DNA of 64,000 bases from Uloborus plumipes. Taxonomy: Eukaryota > Arthropoda > Arachnida > Araneae > Uloboridae. Made by a program: the position numbers and the translations under genes. The stretch spans positions 1-64,000 of the forward strand of contig JAXGGA010004661.1 in NCBI GenBank assembly GCA_038373865.1, written 5' to 3'. The notes beneath the pieces are model-generated. The model did no database searches and was not told where the DNA came from. It worked only from the letters and a program-made list of their open reading frames with translations. Positions within the stretch are counted from its first letter, which is position 1, and each line of letters starts with the position of its first letter. Positions 34,123-45,842 of the stretch are shown here, piece by piece.

Positions 34123-34641
34123 TTAACCCATTAATGCCTGACATTTTTTTCCCAAAGATATTTTGTATATTGGTTACAAATAGTGTTTAATGGACAGGAA
34201 AAATAATTTAAAAAATATATAAAATATAATTTTTTTATTAAGGGAAGAAAAATCGTCCGTTAAAAGTTACGATAGACCCCAGAGGGTACATACTTTTTTT
34301 TACTAAAATGTTTTTCTGCCTATTATATAATATTTAAAACGACATTTTATAAGAAGAAACAAAATCAGCAATTAGCATAAATTGGGAAGCTGGGAGTAAC
34401 TTTGAAAATTTAGCTTTTTTTCTTGAGATTCTGAACGATGTCATTTTTGATAAAGATCATATAAAAACTGCTACAGAACACACTTTGCAATGGTTATGTG
34501 CTGCAATCTGTTAATAACGAATTAAAACAATACCAAGGTACTCATTGAACACTATTATTTGGTTGAAATGTTCATTTTTGGAAAATTCAGACCCTTTTTT
34601 GGACCGTCCCTAAAAAGGGACGCTAAGCATTAATGGGTTAA
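34123..34641 (+). mobile_element. piggyBac-type MITE (TTAA ends), family P2 copy 1
   Basis: TTAA-CCCATTAATGCC ... GCATTAATGGG-TTAA with TTAA at 34123-34126 and 34638-34641. It landed in the conserved 'ggttcc..ttTTAAaac' site of the host MITE. Same family as 35540-37705. Confidence 0.9.
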
Positions 34642-34894
34642 AACAGTGGAAAGTCTGTAAAACAAGCAATTTTACAGTTTCTTATCACAAAGTAAGACAT
34701 TTTAGTTTATTGCCGTAAAATTTATCAGTATTATACTGTAAGAACAACAGTATAATACTGGCAGCAGAGGTTCCAGTTTAAAACTAAAATTCATGGTCAA
34801 AAACTAAAATTGGCAATTTTACAGTTTAGTACTGTAAAGTTAGCAATTCAACAATTTATTACTGTGAAATTAGCATTTTTTAAGTTATTACTAT

Positions 34895-35461
34895 CAGGGC
34901 CTAATTACCCAAAAGGCACGGGAAGCTTGTGCTTTCCCTAAAAAATTTTCAATGGGCACAAAAATGACTGAAAACTATTAGTGATTTAAAATTCTAGTTT
35001 CTGCTTTTAAATGCATATCTAAAGGTAATTGTAAATATTAGAACTGGTTCAATAAAAATTTTCTGGAAAGTTTTAAAAGTGAAGCCACATTTCATTAAAC
35101 ATGAATCCTACCACAAGCTATTTTTAAATGTGGGATTTGACCCAACTTTATCACAATGTACTGTTATTATGTTTTATTAATTCTGTGAAGTAATAAATCT
35201 AATTTAACATCGAATCAATTGCAATGCAACCATGTTTTATGCATGAAAATTCAACATATTAGTGGAGGAAGGGAACAGCCTGAAAGGGGTTTAGCCTGAA
35301 TTCTGCTTGAGCAGCTCTTAGAAACGATATGTACCCTTAGCGAGATTTGTTTCAATGTCTCAAGAGTATAGACCCCCACCCCTCACCCTCTCGCCTCAAA
35401 AAGCAGGGGGCCTCAAAATAAGACAGAGCTTCTCCTAACTTCACAGGTTAATCGGGCCCTG
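34895..35461. mobile_element. hAT-type MITE, 567 bp, 8-bp duplication ATTACTAT
   Basis: CAGGGCCTAATTA ... CGGGCCCTG ends, identical ATTACTAT at 34887-34894 and 35462-35469. Non-coding interior. Confidence 0.9.
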
Positions 35462-35770
35462 ATTACTATAAAATTAGCTGCATCATACTGTAAAAACATA
35501 CATTTTTTACAGTGTAGCGTCGAGCAGAGTAGAACATCTTCAACCCATTAATGCCTGACATTTTTTCCCAAAGATATTTGTATGCTGGTTACAAACAGTG
35601 TTTAATGGAAAGGAAAAATAATTAAAAAAATATTATGTAAAAAATAATTTTTTTATTAAGGAAAGAAAATTCGTCCCTTAAAAGTTACGATACACCCCAG
35701 AGGGTACATACTTTTTTTACTAAAATTATTTTCTGCCTACGATATAATATTTAACAAGTTTAAAAAACTA

Positions 35771-36260
35771 TAACCCGACTACAAAAAAAAAAAAAAAGCA
35801 CTGAAAGGTAAGAAACAAGGTAGGTGCAATTTAATATCATCGTCTTATTAAATAAGACAAGACGTTTGATATCTTAGCTATACCTGTTTATTTAATTCTA
35901 CGACTTGAACCCTCTGCAAATTTCACATGAACAACATAATTCAATTCAAATGCTGTAGTCGTGCGTTGTCAACTACAGAAAGCAAGCATTTAAACTTGAT
36001 ACACAAGCAAACATATTAGTTTGATCTATATATACAAGAATGGTAAATTAGGTTATTATGTTAATATATCAAATTGTTTTTCTGTAGTTGACAACGCACG
36101 ACTACAGCATTTGAATTAAATTATGTTGTTCATGTGGAACTGGCAGAGGGTTCAAATCGTAGAATTAAATAAACAGGTATAGCTAAGATATCAAACGTCT
36201 TGTTTTATTTAATAAGACGATGATATTAAATAGCACCGACCTTGTTTCTTATCTTTCAGT

Positions 36261-36302
<42 letters not shown>

Positions 36303-36370
36303 TAGTTTTAGTTATAGTTTTTTAAACTTGTTATTATTTCTGACTTTTTAGAGCTTTTTTGTAGTCGGGT
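35771..36370. repeat. 600-bp palindrome with poly(A)/poly(T) arm ends
   Basis: Arms 35771-35985 and about 36082-36370 pair ('ggtgcaatttaatatcatcgtctta', 'gctgtagtcgtgcgttgtcaactacag'). A run of about 40 T near 36260-36301 pairs with about 15 A near 35785. Confidence 0.85.
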
Positions 36371-36460
36371 CACAGGTTTTTAAAACTTTTTTATTTTACT
36401 CCACTGTATATTAGCAAATGAATATACCTTACAAAATTAAATGTGCATAACAAATAATTT

Positions 36461-37400
36461 CATGCTAAAATCTGGGTCAGCCTTAAACTTGAAATTCATT
36501 GTTGATTGCGACTTTTATTTGAACTAAAACACACTTAGATACGAAAATATCGGTTAAAACTCGGCGCTTGTCTAGGAATAATCGATTTTTCCTCTTGTTA
36601 AATTTTAGTAAAAAGTAGCCTATGACACTCGAGAATCGAAAACGAATCGATTGGTACTTCATTCATCAAAATCGAATGAATAGTTTAGGAGCTACAGTGA
36701 AACATCCTTAACGACAAACATAGCCAGACTGATAAAAACATAACCCTTCCTTTAGGCTTTGCCGTAGTCGGGTAAAAATGTAGCTTACCTTTTAGTAGAG
36801 TCCTATAGGACTCTACCTTTTAGTATACTTCTTGAGATTTACGGCACCATAAAACATGTAACATTCGTCAAAGCGCATCAAAGGTTCCGAGCTTTCAAGC
36901 TTTCATGTAATGTACAAAAATCATGTAATTCAAAATGAAACTTTTGCCTATTTAAATACAAGTTTTCACGTCACGAGAATCAAGTGTTGTCAAAATAAAA
37001 ACCTTGAAATTCAAGTTTAACTGGAAAAATGTATGTGCCAAATAATGAATTGAAACAAATATTTAATAACTATCTTCTATATATATATATATATTGCTTT
37101 GAACTAATTTCATGATAAAATCTAGGTAAGCCTTGCACTGGAAATTCATTGTTGAACACACTTAGCTCCGAAAATATAGGTAAAAATCGGTGCTTGTCTA
37201 GGAATAATCGATTTTTCCTCTAGTTAAATTCTAATAAAAAGTAGCCTATGACACTCGAGACTCGAAAACGAATCGATTGGTACCTCATTCATCAAAATCG
37301 AATGAATAGTTTAGGAGCTACGGTGGAACATCCTTAACCACAAACATAGCCAGACTGATAAAAACATAACCCTTCCTTTAGGCTTTGCCGTAGTCGGGTA
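36461..37400 (+). repeat. Two direct repeats of about 300 bp
   Basis: Units 36461-36779 and 37118-37400 share 'cttgtctaggaataatcgatttttcctc', 'agcctatgacactcgaga' and 'agccagactgataaaaacataacccttcc'. A (TA)n tract at 37078-37094 lies between them. Confidence 0.85.
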
Positions 37401-37705
37401 AAAAGACACTTTATAAGAAGAAATAAAATCAGCAATGAACAGAAGCTGGGAAGCTGGGAATAACTTTGAAAACTTAGCTTTTTTTCTTGAGATTGTGAAC
37501 GATGTCATTTTTGATAAAGATCATATTAAAACGGCTATTGAACACACTTTACAACGGTTATGTGCTGCAATCTGTTTCTGACGAATTGAAACAATACCGA
37601 GGTACTCATTGAACACTATTATTTTGTTGAAATGTTCATTTTGGGGAAATTCAGACCCTTTTTTGGACCGTCCCTAAAAAGAGACGCTAGGCATTAATGG
37701 GTTAA

Positions 37706-39650
37706 AATGACATCAGTGCGAAAAAAAATTTCGATTGTGTACTATTCCACTCTTAGAAATATACACGTTTAAAACCGTTTTTTTTTTTTTTTTTTTGAAC
37801 CACCCCGTATGTTCAAACATTATTCCTTTTTGATTAATCTAAACAATTGAAAACAAGATTTTACACTACGCGTTGACGCCATAACTCACGCTTTGTCCTC
37901 AATCACATTTACTAATCACATAAAAATTCCTCACCCTGCTACGGACAACGAAGAACAAAATGGCTACCGTGTCCGTTGTCAGGTGCCAAAGATTTATGCG
38001 TCGGGGCTTGGGTTACACTTCTTGTCTAGTGATTCGATTGATTTTGTTTTCAAACAGCCGGGCAAATGTCTAGAAAGTTCTAGGAAGAATGTTTACAGTT
38101 TTGTGGATTCATTCTTTTCCATGTCTGGCATTGACGAAGACTAGAGAAAATGGTAAGTTATGGGTTTACTATAATAAATTTTGATAAAAGGCTAACAACA
38201 AGTTGTTATTTTACGGAGGAGAATTTTTTGACAATGGGATGTAGAACTAATACCGTGTTTTGGTTGAGTGGGGACAATCAATGCTCTTCTCATGTATGGA
38301 TTGATACATACACATTTGTATAACAATCTAGGAAGAAACATTTCTTATTGAAGAAGCATTTCAAATTAAAAAGTAAAACTTTGTTGCTATCAAAGTAAAA
38401 AATAAAAGCCAACAAGACATGCACCACAGCATTCTTTTTTTTTTTTTTTTTCAAAACTCATATCAATTAACTAATTAAATTATTAGCAGCTAATAGAATA
38501 CAAATGTAAAATTCTAGCTCGAACAGCAGTTTAAGCTTTGACTAATTCAGTCATTTGAAATAAAAACCCGTTTGGTTCATTTTTTATGAAAAATGATTTT
38601 AAGCTCCCTTACCAATGGCTTAAAAGCAATAGATCAAAGACCACTAGATCCCAACTTTGAAGTTCAAAAGGGGCAAATTTAGTTGATCTTTGGTGATATT
38701 AAGGAAAAGGGTGCGCGGATTCGGGGCTGAGACTGGAAAATTTTCCAAATGGAAGACCAAAGCATTTGTAATCAACATGTGTTAACAAGGATGCATGGAG
38801 AACAAAATGGGCAAGTAAGAAAAAAAATCAATCGCCCTTCCCTTGGAAAATTTCTAGATCCGCCCTTGATCCATTGTCCCGCTTTCTTGACCGAAATATT
38901 TCGAGAAATGGACACTCGTATTCTGACTCTAAACAACTCAATTTACAATGATTCCATGTATTTTAAAGCCAGGTCTGATAACCTTGAATCACTTCATATT
39001 TTTTAGTTCAGATGACATAGAAAAAAGTCTCAGTGAGGCACTCTGCTGGGGAGATCATAAAATAAAATTTCTGCTATTTATGACTGTCAAGGTCATAGCT
39101 CGGCTTTTCAGAGAAACACTATACTCAACCGACGATAAGTGTTATGCTTACTATAAGACATACCGACGAATCCTTATGAATCTCCCAAAATCGAAGAGAA
39201 TTTTGCTCTCAGTGGAAAAAAAAATCTGATATCAAAAGGGTTAAAGTTTACCGCCCCCCCCCCCCCATTAATACGTTGACTGTCGAGGAGTTACATAAAA
39301 AAGTGTATGATATGAGGTATGCTAAAACGGTAAGCCTAGCAACCAATTTTGATTCACTGGTACCTCCTTCTAAGCCAAATGTCCTTATTAATGCTAGTTT
39401 ACCACGTATGAATTCAAGTCTGTATAAAAACTGCATATTTATCACTTACGAGCAAACCGAAAGACGAGTCTGTCAGCTAAAATGACATGCTCCTAATTAT
39501 TGCGTAGTTGAGCTTTCAACGTGTTGAACTGATTTCAAATCTGTGGTCAGAACAGTAGTCGCCCAAAAATTCCCAAATTCATCAATCAGATGATTTTGGG
39601 AATTTTTGTTGTGAATAGTGGTCTTTGATCTATTTGCCTTTTTGGGCGGG
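37706..39650. other. No gene assigned; several unrecognised short frames
   Basis: Open frames at 37893-38144 (83 residues), 38948-39229 (93) and 39276-39485 (69), all +, read as ordinary mixed-composition protein but have no recognised motif, no shared frame and no clear splice links. They could be decayed transposon or pseudogene pieces. Confidence 0.35.
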
Positions 39651-39654
39651 TTTT

Positions 39655-39830
39655 GGTAAACGAAGTGTTCCTGTCTCTCTAAATCCGCTTTACCTACCGG
39701 ATTTAACACCATGCGACTTCTAGCTCTTCCCCAAAATAAAACTGTTCCTTAAAGATTACAAAGAATGCCATTCCCAAGTAGGGCGTAGTGAGGCAAATCA
39801 ACGTGTTAAACATTTGGTACAAGTGACCGA
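39655..39830 (+). pseudogene. mariner-type transposase fragment (fossil)
   Basis: Reading from 39658, the frame gives VSLNPLYLPDLTPCDF, a TAG, then LFPKIKLFLKD. This is the mariner signature 'YSPDLAPCDFFLFPKLK', in which the Asp of CDF is the third catalytic residue of DD34D. A Phe codon position is TAG and nothing before it is intact, so only the C-terminal catalytic block survives. Terminal repeats were not found. Confidence 0.75.
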
Positions 39831-42213
39831 GTTAGGTAAAATAAATAAAATACATTTACAAACTAATTTGATCGCAATGATACTGTATTCTTTGAACCAC
39901 AGACATTGCTTATTGTCAATTGATCGACCCATTTGCGGCTCGTACAGGGAGGCAAGGGGGCGACTTCCCCCTCACTTTCAAAACGAAAGGGGCCTTGCCC
40001 CTCCCTTTTTTCAGAGTAAAAAACTAATGATCGATTGGAATTCGTTTTTACTCAGTGGATTGATTTTTTTTTACGAAAATAAAAGCTGCTAATTCCAAAA
40101 GATAGACTATTTTCAGGTTTTTTATGAGAATGGAACTTTTTTATAATGACTTTTATAAGAATCGGGAGGCGGATGTCTACGGAAGGCCATCCGTCTTAAT
40201 TTTTGAGGCCATATTTCGCATTTTAAATAGGTCATTTAACCATCAGTGTTAAAATCCAAAAAGGAACAAAATTCTAAAAAAGGCTTCAAAGGCCTCCTAG
40301 CTCCTCCCCCCATGTAAGGCTCCTATAACAGGGGAGCTGACTCATCCGAAATTTTGGTTCCAAAAGGTGGGCATGGAACCACTGGTATCTGTAATCAAGT
40401 CGCACTGAAGAAAAGTGGATGCTAAGCTTGAATTGTAGCTGCATAGATGATATTTAACTATTTTTGTCGAAATGAGAAAAACATTTCACAAACTCAGGCT
40501 TAAAACAAGTGCAATATGAAAATAGACCCAATTTCATGAAACATTTCCCAACAAACTGTTTTTAAGTTCGATAAATAAGTTATCTTTTTAAATTTACCTA
40601 ATATGGTGCTTTATCCAACTAACCATAAGTTATTTTACGCCAGAGCAACCAGGTATAGTATTAACGTGTTTCAAATACCTGTAACAAGGCTGGATCCAAG
40701 AATGTCCTGGAACCAAAATGTCGGACAAGTCAGCCTGTCCTCTAAAGGAGCTCTACCCCCATGCATACGTTCCTTTTGACCCCCACTGTTTTGGTGCACC
40801 AACCGCCTATGGATCAGCCTGATTCTTAGTCTTCAGAATGAATATCATACAAGGCTCTTCAAACTTCACGCTTTGACGTGAGAGGCGAGTTCCCATCCCG
40901 GATCTCTAAGAAAAGAATGGAAAAAATCTCTCCAAAATTATCCACGCCGTGCTTTATGGTTCAATCCAAAGGTAAATTAAATCGCTTTATGACCTTCGGC
41001 ACATCACATCATTTTTTATTTTTTTTTTTTTTTGAGCCGCTTCCGTACGTCACCACGCGAATGCCTTATGTCATGTCGCCTCAAGGCATGGCATTGTGTG
41101 TGTTTCTCTCACCACCCTCCACTGCGCCGCCATTGTGTTGATTCTCGTGTTCGTGACGCAATCCATTCGCGGTCTAGGTCAGAGGGTCTCAAGTATTAAG
41201 TAATAGGAAGAATTCATAGGAAGAGGCGTGCCAAATCGATAAATTCTCTATTTGTTGTTACTGAGGGAAGATTGCATAACAATAACAAGACAACAATTTG
41301 TTGAAGTAGTTGAGAGAAAATAAATTTCCAATAGCTGTTTGTTTAAGTGTTATTCGACAGTAAAGTGGTTAGCCTTTCAAGCAGGGACGGTTGAAAGAGA
41401 GGGGTTCGATCGCATTACCCCATCGTTCCTCCCTTGAGGAACTCTCCACCAGGCCCGTCCTTTCGAATTTTTCTAGGGGAGGGGGGGGTGCAAAGGGTCT
41501 GTACTCAATGTTTAGGTGCAAAAACATTGATTTCCCAAAATTGGGGTGGGAGGCAATGGACCTCATGGCTAGTGGCGACAACCAGTCTCGACCTTTAGGG
41601 TTTTCCCTTGGAAATTTTCGGAAATCACATTGAAAATGTTTCCCTCTTTTCGGGGAATAGGAAGGGGTCATTGCTGCAAACTTCAGTTGGAATACTTTTG
41701 AAAAAGCAACCACGAAAATGACCCAGCTTCCCGATTGAGTGCGAATTACATTTTTCAGTTACACAAAAAAGAGGAAACATTGTCTACGTCGGAGCTCTAG
41801 TTACTAAAGGTAAAAATAGGTAAAAATATTACTGACTTTGTTATCTAAGAAATGCTGAGTGGTTTTTTAGCCTACTTGGGCTGCAGTGTCAGCTTGAGGC
41901 ATTACTATCACTCTACTATTATTGGCCCTTTTTAGCAGTTTTTGCAACTTTGTTTCCTATTCAATTTTAAGCGTTCTTACTTTTAATAGCCTTTTTAGTC
42001 GCTTCGGAAAAAAGGGCTTTTAAATCTTAGCCTGCTTTGCTTCTTTCACACGAACTTCGGAACAATTGTTGATAAACCAGGATACTCGATTGATTTGTGT
42101 GCTTTACATGACCTATAAAATCCCCTCCGAAAGTATTTGTCAAAAATGAAAGGCCCTGTATGATATGTCCGGAAACTTTTGATTCGTTATAACCTTTCCT
42201 CCATAAACACGTA
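39830..42213. other. No gene assigned; relatively CpG-rich patch at about 41030-41190
   Basis: Mostly AT-rich. The 41030-41190 segment is noticeably richer in C, G and CpG ('ccgcttccgtacgtcaccacgcg', 'ggccgccattgtg'-like text), unlike its surroundings. No exon or promoter element can be named. Confidence 0.35.
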
Positions 42214-42246
42214 CACCGCAAAAAATAAACTGTTGTTTTTACAGTA

Positions 42247-43545
42247 CCGTCAGCTGGGGTAAGATTGGCCCTTTGAGGGTAACATTGGCCCAAAGTTAGA
42301 AAAAGTTTTGTTGTCCCGTATTGCAATCATAATGATGAGTTATCGGCCCAGACAATGCCTTACTGGATAGGTAGCACCACTGGCTTTACTGTTCATGAAG
42401 TGGAGGTTATTTCTATATTTCATATTCACTCTAGTGCTGCTCCATCTTCACTTTGAGAAAGTGGTAAAATTTGTTGTCTCTCAACTTTTACTTGTGAACG
42501 CTAATTCTTGAAGAGCTACTTGTAGGTAAGTGTATAACGATATCATACATTCAATTGTTTCAAGTATTTTTGGTGTAATAATGCTGTTACCTTTGTTATT
42601 TACAAAGTAATTCGATTTTATTATTTCATGACAATTTTGGCCCAGAGTTGGGGTAACTTTGGCCCAAGATGGTGGCTGTCCTAAAGTTACCCCAAGGTAC
42701 AATTTTTTCGATATAAAACTTGATTGGTACCTATTTTATAAGCAGTTGTTTAACAAAACCACCCTAAATATTTTTATTATTATTTTAAGCACTAGTTTTT
42801 AGCTTTTTATTTTAAGCACACTGGATTTTTTTCAGGAAAAATGCCGAGAAATCGGATAAAACCTCTTGGTACCAGAAATTAGTCCAATTACAAACCAGAA
42901 GTGTTAGAGGAGTATTTAGAGGCTATTAAGTCTGGTGCCTTAACCCAAAGAGCTGCAGAAAACATGTATAATATACCTAGGTCTACAGTAAAAAACAAAC
43001 TTAAAGGGATTCATTCAAAAAATGTGGGACGTGCAAGAATCTTTAGTGATGAAGAAGAGCATGTTTTCGAACAACATTTAATAAAAATTGCAGACTATGG
43101 GTTCCCTGTAATTGAATTGGATTTTTATTTTTGTACAATACAATATTTTTCCCTAAAATGAAGTTTGTTTCATTTATTCCTATTTCTACCCATTTCATGG
43201 ATGTTTTTGAATTAAAAGCAGGCAAAACAACAAACTAATGTGTCTGGTGGTAATTTTATCTTGTCTAACTTTAGCCCAATCTATACTAATCGCAGGTTTT
43301 ATATGGTTTAAAAGTATGGGACAAAGTTTCCCCAATTCAAGGCAACTTTGGCCCAAACATTAAGAAAATGCAGTATAATATTGCAAAATGATTGAGAGGT
43401 CTCAATATGGTTTTAATTTAATGATACAAGGTTTGTTTACACAGTAAGATGTATTGAAAATTAATATAATCAATGTCAAAAGACATATCGCTGATAAAAC
43501 TACTACAAATCTTTAAATTTGGGCCAATGTTACCCCAGCTGACGG
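42247..43545 (+). mobile_element. pogo-like transposon, internally deleted (1299 bp)
   Basis: Inverted ends CCGTCAGCTGGGGTAAGATT and (inverse) ATGTTACCCCAGCTGACGG with TA on each side (42245-42246, 43546-43547). A GGGTAACATTGGCCC box recurs inside each end and centrally (42650, 43320). It carries an N-terminal transposase fragment with a psq-type helix-turn-helix. Confidence 0.88.
42841..43161 (+). pseudogene. pogo-like transposase N-terminus (HTH_psq), truncated
   Basis: ATG at 42841 gives MPRNRIKPLGTRN, an in-frame TAG at about 42880, then YKPEVLEEYLEAIKSGAL, AAENMYNIPRSTVKNKLKG (psq helix-turn-helix) and IADYGFPV. It stops at 43161 without a DDE/DDD catalytic domain. Pogo transposases use this domain to bind the element ends. 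Confidence 0.82.
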
Positions 43546-43560
43546 TATGATACTAGCAGC

Positions 43561-43860
43561 CAAGGGCGGATCCAGAAATGTTCCAAGGGAGGGGCGATTG
43601 GTTTTTTTTTTCTACTTGCTCCCCCCCCCCCCTTTTTTTTTCACCACATATCCTAGTTAACATATGTTTGTTACATGTTTCGGTCTTCAATTTCGAAAAT
43701 ATTCCAGATCAATGCCACAAGTTCCAACCACTTCTTATAGTATCATCGAGGATCATCTAAAATTGCCTTTTTTGAGCTTCGAAATCGAAAAACTGCTAGA
43801 GAAGAGTCCCTCAAGGGAGGGGCGGTCGCCCCCCTCGCCCCTCCCTTGTATCCGCCCCTG
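43561..43860. mobile_element. About 300-bp element with GGGCGGAT ends
   Basis: Begins 'caagggcggatccag', ends 'gtatccgcccctg'; the terminal GGGCGGAT is inverted. A degenerate CTAGCAG/CTATCAG repeat flanks it. It interrupts the ACTGTAAAA MITE. Confidence 0.7.
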
Positions 43861-43936
43861 CTATCAGCAGAGGTTCCAGTTTAAAACTGTAAACTACACA
43901 GTAATAAATTGTAAAATTGCTAATTTTTCAATAATA

Positions 43937-44495
43937 CAGTGAACTCTCACTTATGCGCAGCATCATTTATGCGCTTTTTTCCCTTATACTACGATTTTAA
44001 ATGGTCCCAGCACATTCCATAGCAAAATAATGATAGTATCGTTGGTTTATGCGTCGCTCTAGATAAATATTTCACTTATACGTCGAATTTTCCCTAAAAT
44101 GTATGAAAAGGTATTTATTTTCTTTTAAGAAATAAGCATTTTTCTTCACTTTCCTCTTTAATCTGTCGCCTTTATTACTCACGGAAGGCATTTTTTCCGC
44201 ATGAACTAGCGCTCGGAGAGGGACACTTATCTATTATGCGTCGTTTTAAAGGGAACAGTTTGTAATTAGGTATGCTACAACTTTTGTTTTCTCAGTTTCA
44301 TCGCAGTTACGTTACAGAAATTGCAAAACCGTAGTGATATGTCCCTTTTCTGTAGAAACATTCTTATTCACTCTCTCATTAGAACCTATGTTGCGTTTTA
44401 GTCCTTTAAATAGGCTTGTTCATTTATACGTCTCTCTCATTTGTGCGCCTTCTTCTGTTGGTCCCTAGGGCCGGCGTATGAGTGAGAGTTCACTG
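43937..44495. mobile_element. 559-bp MITE with CAGTGAACTCTCACTTATGC ends, TA duplication
   Basis: Ends CAGTGAACTCTCACTTATGC and GCGTATGAGTGAGAGTTCACTG are inverted, TA at 43935-43936 and 44496-44497. 'cttatacgtcg'/'tatgcgcc' motifs recur inside. A truncated relative is at 9785-9911. Non-coding. Confidence 0.88.
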
Positions 44496-44604
44496 TATAC
44501 TGTAAAATAGATAATTTTACAGTTTGTTACTGTGCATTTTGGTTTTAAACTGGAATCTCTGCTGCCAGTATTATACTGTAAAAACAAGTTTATTTTTTGC
44601 AGTG

Positions 44605-44682
44605 GGGACACGATAAAGCAAGTCGTAACTTCTCCTCGCAAGCAAGTGGTCGCGGGTTCGAGTCCCGCCCTGCCCATGGTTG
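44605..44682 (+). other. tRNA-like 3' half (probable second SINE head)
   Basis: 'gtggtcgcgggttcgagtcccgccctgccc' contains a B box GGTTCGAGTCC within a T-arm stem (GCGGG/CCCGC). The 5' half does not fold into a convincing D-arm and acceptor, so a functional tRNA is unlikely. Confidence 0.45.
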
Positions 44683-44771
44683 TTATTTCAACCTCTCGGT
44701 TAGGTAAATCTGTCCTGTTCTTGTCAGGAGGCAAGGCGCTTAGTACACAGTCCTCATGTATGTTGAAGCTG

Positions 44772-45061
44772 GGCCGTGATAGTCCAATCGGTAAGGCGTC
44801 AGACTAGTGACCGGAAGGACCCGGGTTCGATCCCAGCCGATCGAAGATCCACCGTCTTAATTAATGGTGGCTGGGGGACGTTAAAAATGTCGTGGTCACA
44901 AAGTCCTCCAAATGAAACGATACCTAAATGGGTGCTGGGCCAAGGGTTTGCTCGACCCTTGGTTCTGGTTCAAAAAGAACAGAGCGCTCTTCAGGGCCCT
45001 ATCCCGGTTAAACCACGAGTTGTGGTAGGTACGGGGGAACCTGGAATGTGTGATGTAATGC
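44772..45061 (+). mobile_element. tRNA-derived SINE, copy 2, with 12-bp target duplication
   Basis: Starts GGCCGTGATAGTCCAATCGG (A-box region), B box GGGTTCGATCCC at about 44822-44833, body shared with 12190-12485. ATGTTGAAGCTG is repeated exactly at 44760-44771 and 45062-45073, marking target-primed insertion. Confidence 0.92.
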
Positions 45062-45484
45062 ATGTTGAAGCTGATGTCTTTTGCATTAAAAAAATGCATT
45101 GTACACGATAGAAAATTCTACCCGTTCTAGTGCTCCAAGTTAATAACGTTTTATGTCAAGTAGTTCAGCAACGTCGCTCAATTCATCATTCAGGTTTGAT
45201 GAAAGAGAATTGCAAAGAAGTAGTAAGAAAAAATTTAAAAGTCCGGAATTGTGAGTAGAGTTGGCAGAGGATATCAATTCTTAAGTCTCTTAATACCTTT
45301 TCAGATAGTCGTTTGGCTGCGGAGTCAATAAATCGATTTATGGACGATAAAAAAATCGTTTTTATTGAGATGACCATATGTGTCAACAGAAAGAAATTAT
45401 TGCAGCGAAGAAATAGCACTATTTGAGTACAATAACCCCTCGTTACATCCCTCATTCGTATATATCATATATTATTATTATTGA

Positions 45485-45791
45485 GTAAAAATAGACAACG
45501 TTTAAAAAGTACAAATAAATACGAATAAAAGAGTTTAAAAACTCAGCAAACAGCTGTTTCGGGACTATAAACTGCAAGCCCCATCATCAGTGCATAAAAA
45601 TAAAAATAAAAAAACAGGTTCATATGCTGGAGACTGACAAGTGAACCGGCATGTGAACCTGTCTTTTTATTTTTATTTTTATGCACTGATGATGGGGCTT
45701 GCAGTTTATAGCCCCGAAACAGCTGTTTGCTGAGTTTTTAAGCTCTTTTATTCGTATTTATTTGTACTTTTTTAACGTTGTCTTTTTTTAC
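45485..45791. repeat. 307-bp palindrome
   Basis: Arms of about 130 bp ('gtaaaaatagacaacg', 'gagtttaaaaactcagcaaacagctgtttcgg', 'gcaagccccatcatcagtgcataaaaa') invert around about 45617-45660 with a handful of mismatches. Fold-back MITE of unknown class. Confidence 0.88.
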
Positions 45792-45842
45792 TAATTTCAT
45801 AGTACTAAGATTTCGGCTGCTGTTTTACAATTATTATTACTA

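Larger units (their letters stand above)
34070..35514. repeat. ACTGTAAAA-type MITE copy 2, split by two insertions
   Basis: Starts 'cactacaatgcaaaagatgaactgttg' and ends 'cattttttacagtg'. Interrupted by a piggyBac-type MITE (34123-34641) at its TTAA and a hAT-type MITE (34895-35461) within 'attactat'. Removing both restores the order seen in the other copies. Confidence 0.8.
35754..37400. mobile_element. Insertion bounded by ACCCGACTAC/GTAGTCGGGT motifs
   Basis: It consists of a palindrome (35771-36370) followed by two about 300-bp direct repeats (36461-36779, 37118-37400), each ending 'ctttgccgtagtcgggtaaaaa'. The inverted ACCCGACTAC motif also occurs at 35773 and 36360. Element class is not recognised; no protein frame. 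Confidence 0.7.
35540..37705 (+). mobile_element. piggyBac-type MITE family P2 copy 2, split by a 1.65-kb insertion
   Basis: Left part (35540-35753) and right part (37400-37705) align with 34123-34641 across a break at 'aatattta|a'. The right TTAA is intact; the left reads TCAA. The interior is foreign DNA with its own repeats. Confidence 0.88.
42214..44604. repeat. ACTGTAAAA-type MITE copy 3, split by three insertions
   Basis: Pieces: 42214-42246, 43546-43560, 43861-43936, 44496-44604. Joined, they read in the order of the other copies, starting 'accgcaaaaaataaactgttg' and ending 'tttattttttgcagtg'. The insertions are a pogo-like element, a GGGCGGAT element and a CAGTGAACTC element. Confidence 0.82.

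Noticed and set aside
41369..41713. Frames on both strands in a G-rich region
   Set aside because: Composition-driven; neither frame shows a domain or splice context.
44605..44682. Functional tRNA gene
   Set aside because: Only the T-arm/B-box half is convincing; no proper D-arm or acceptor pairing was found.
44465..44734. Minus-strand frame containing GRAGLEPATTCLRGE, which looks like a bacterial protein
   Set aside because: It is the antisense translation of a tRNA-like B-box segment; such spurious proteins are common in databases and there is no sign of bacterial DNA here.
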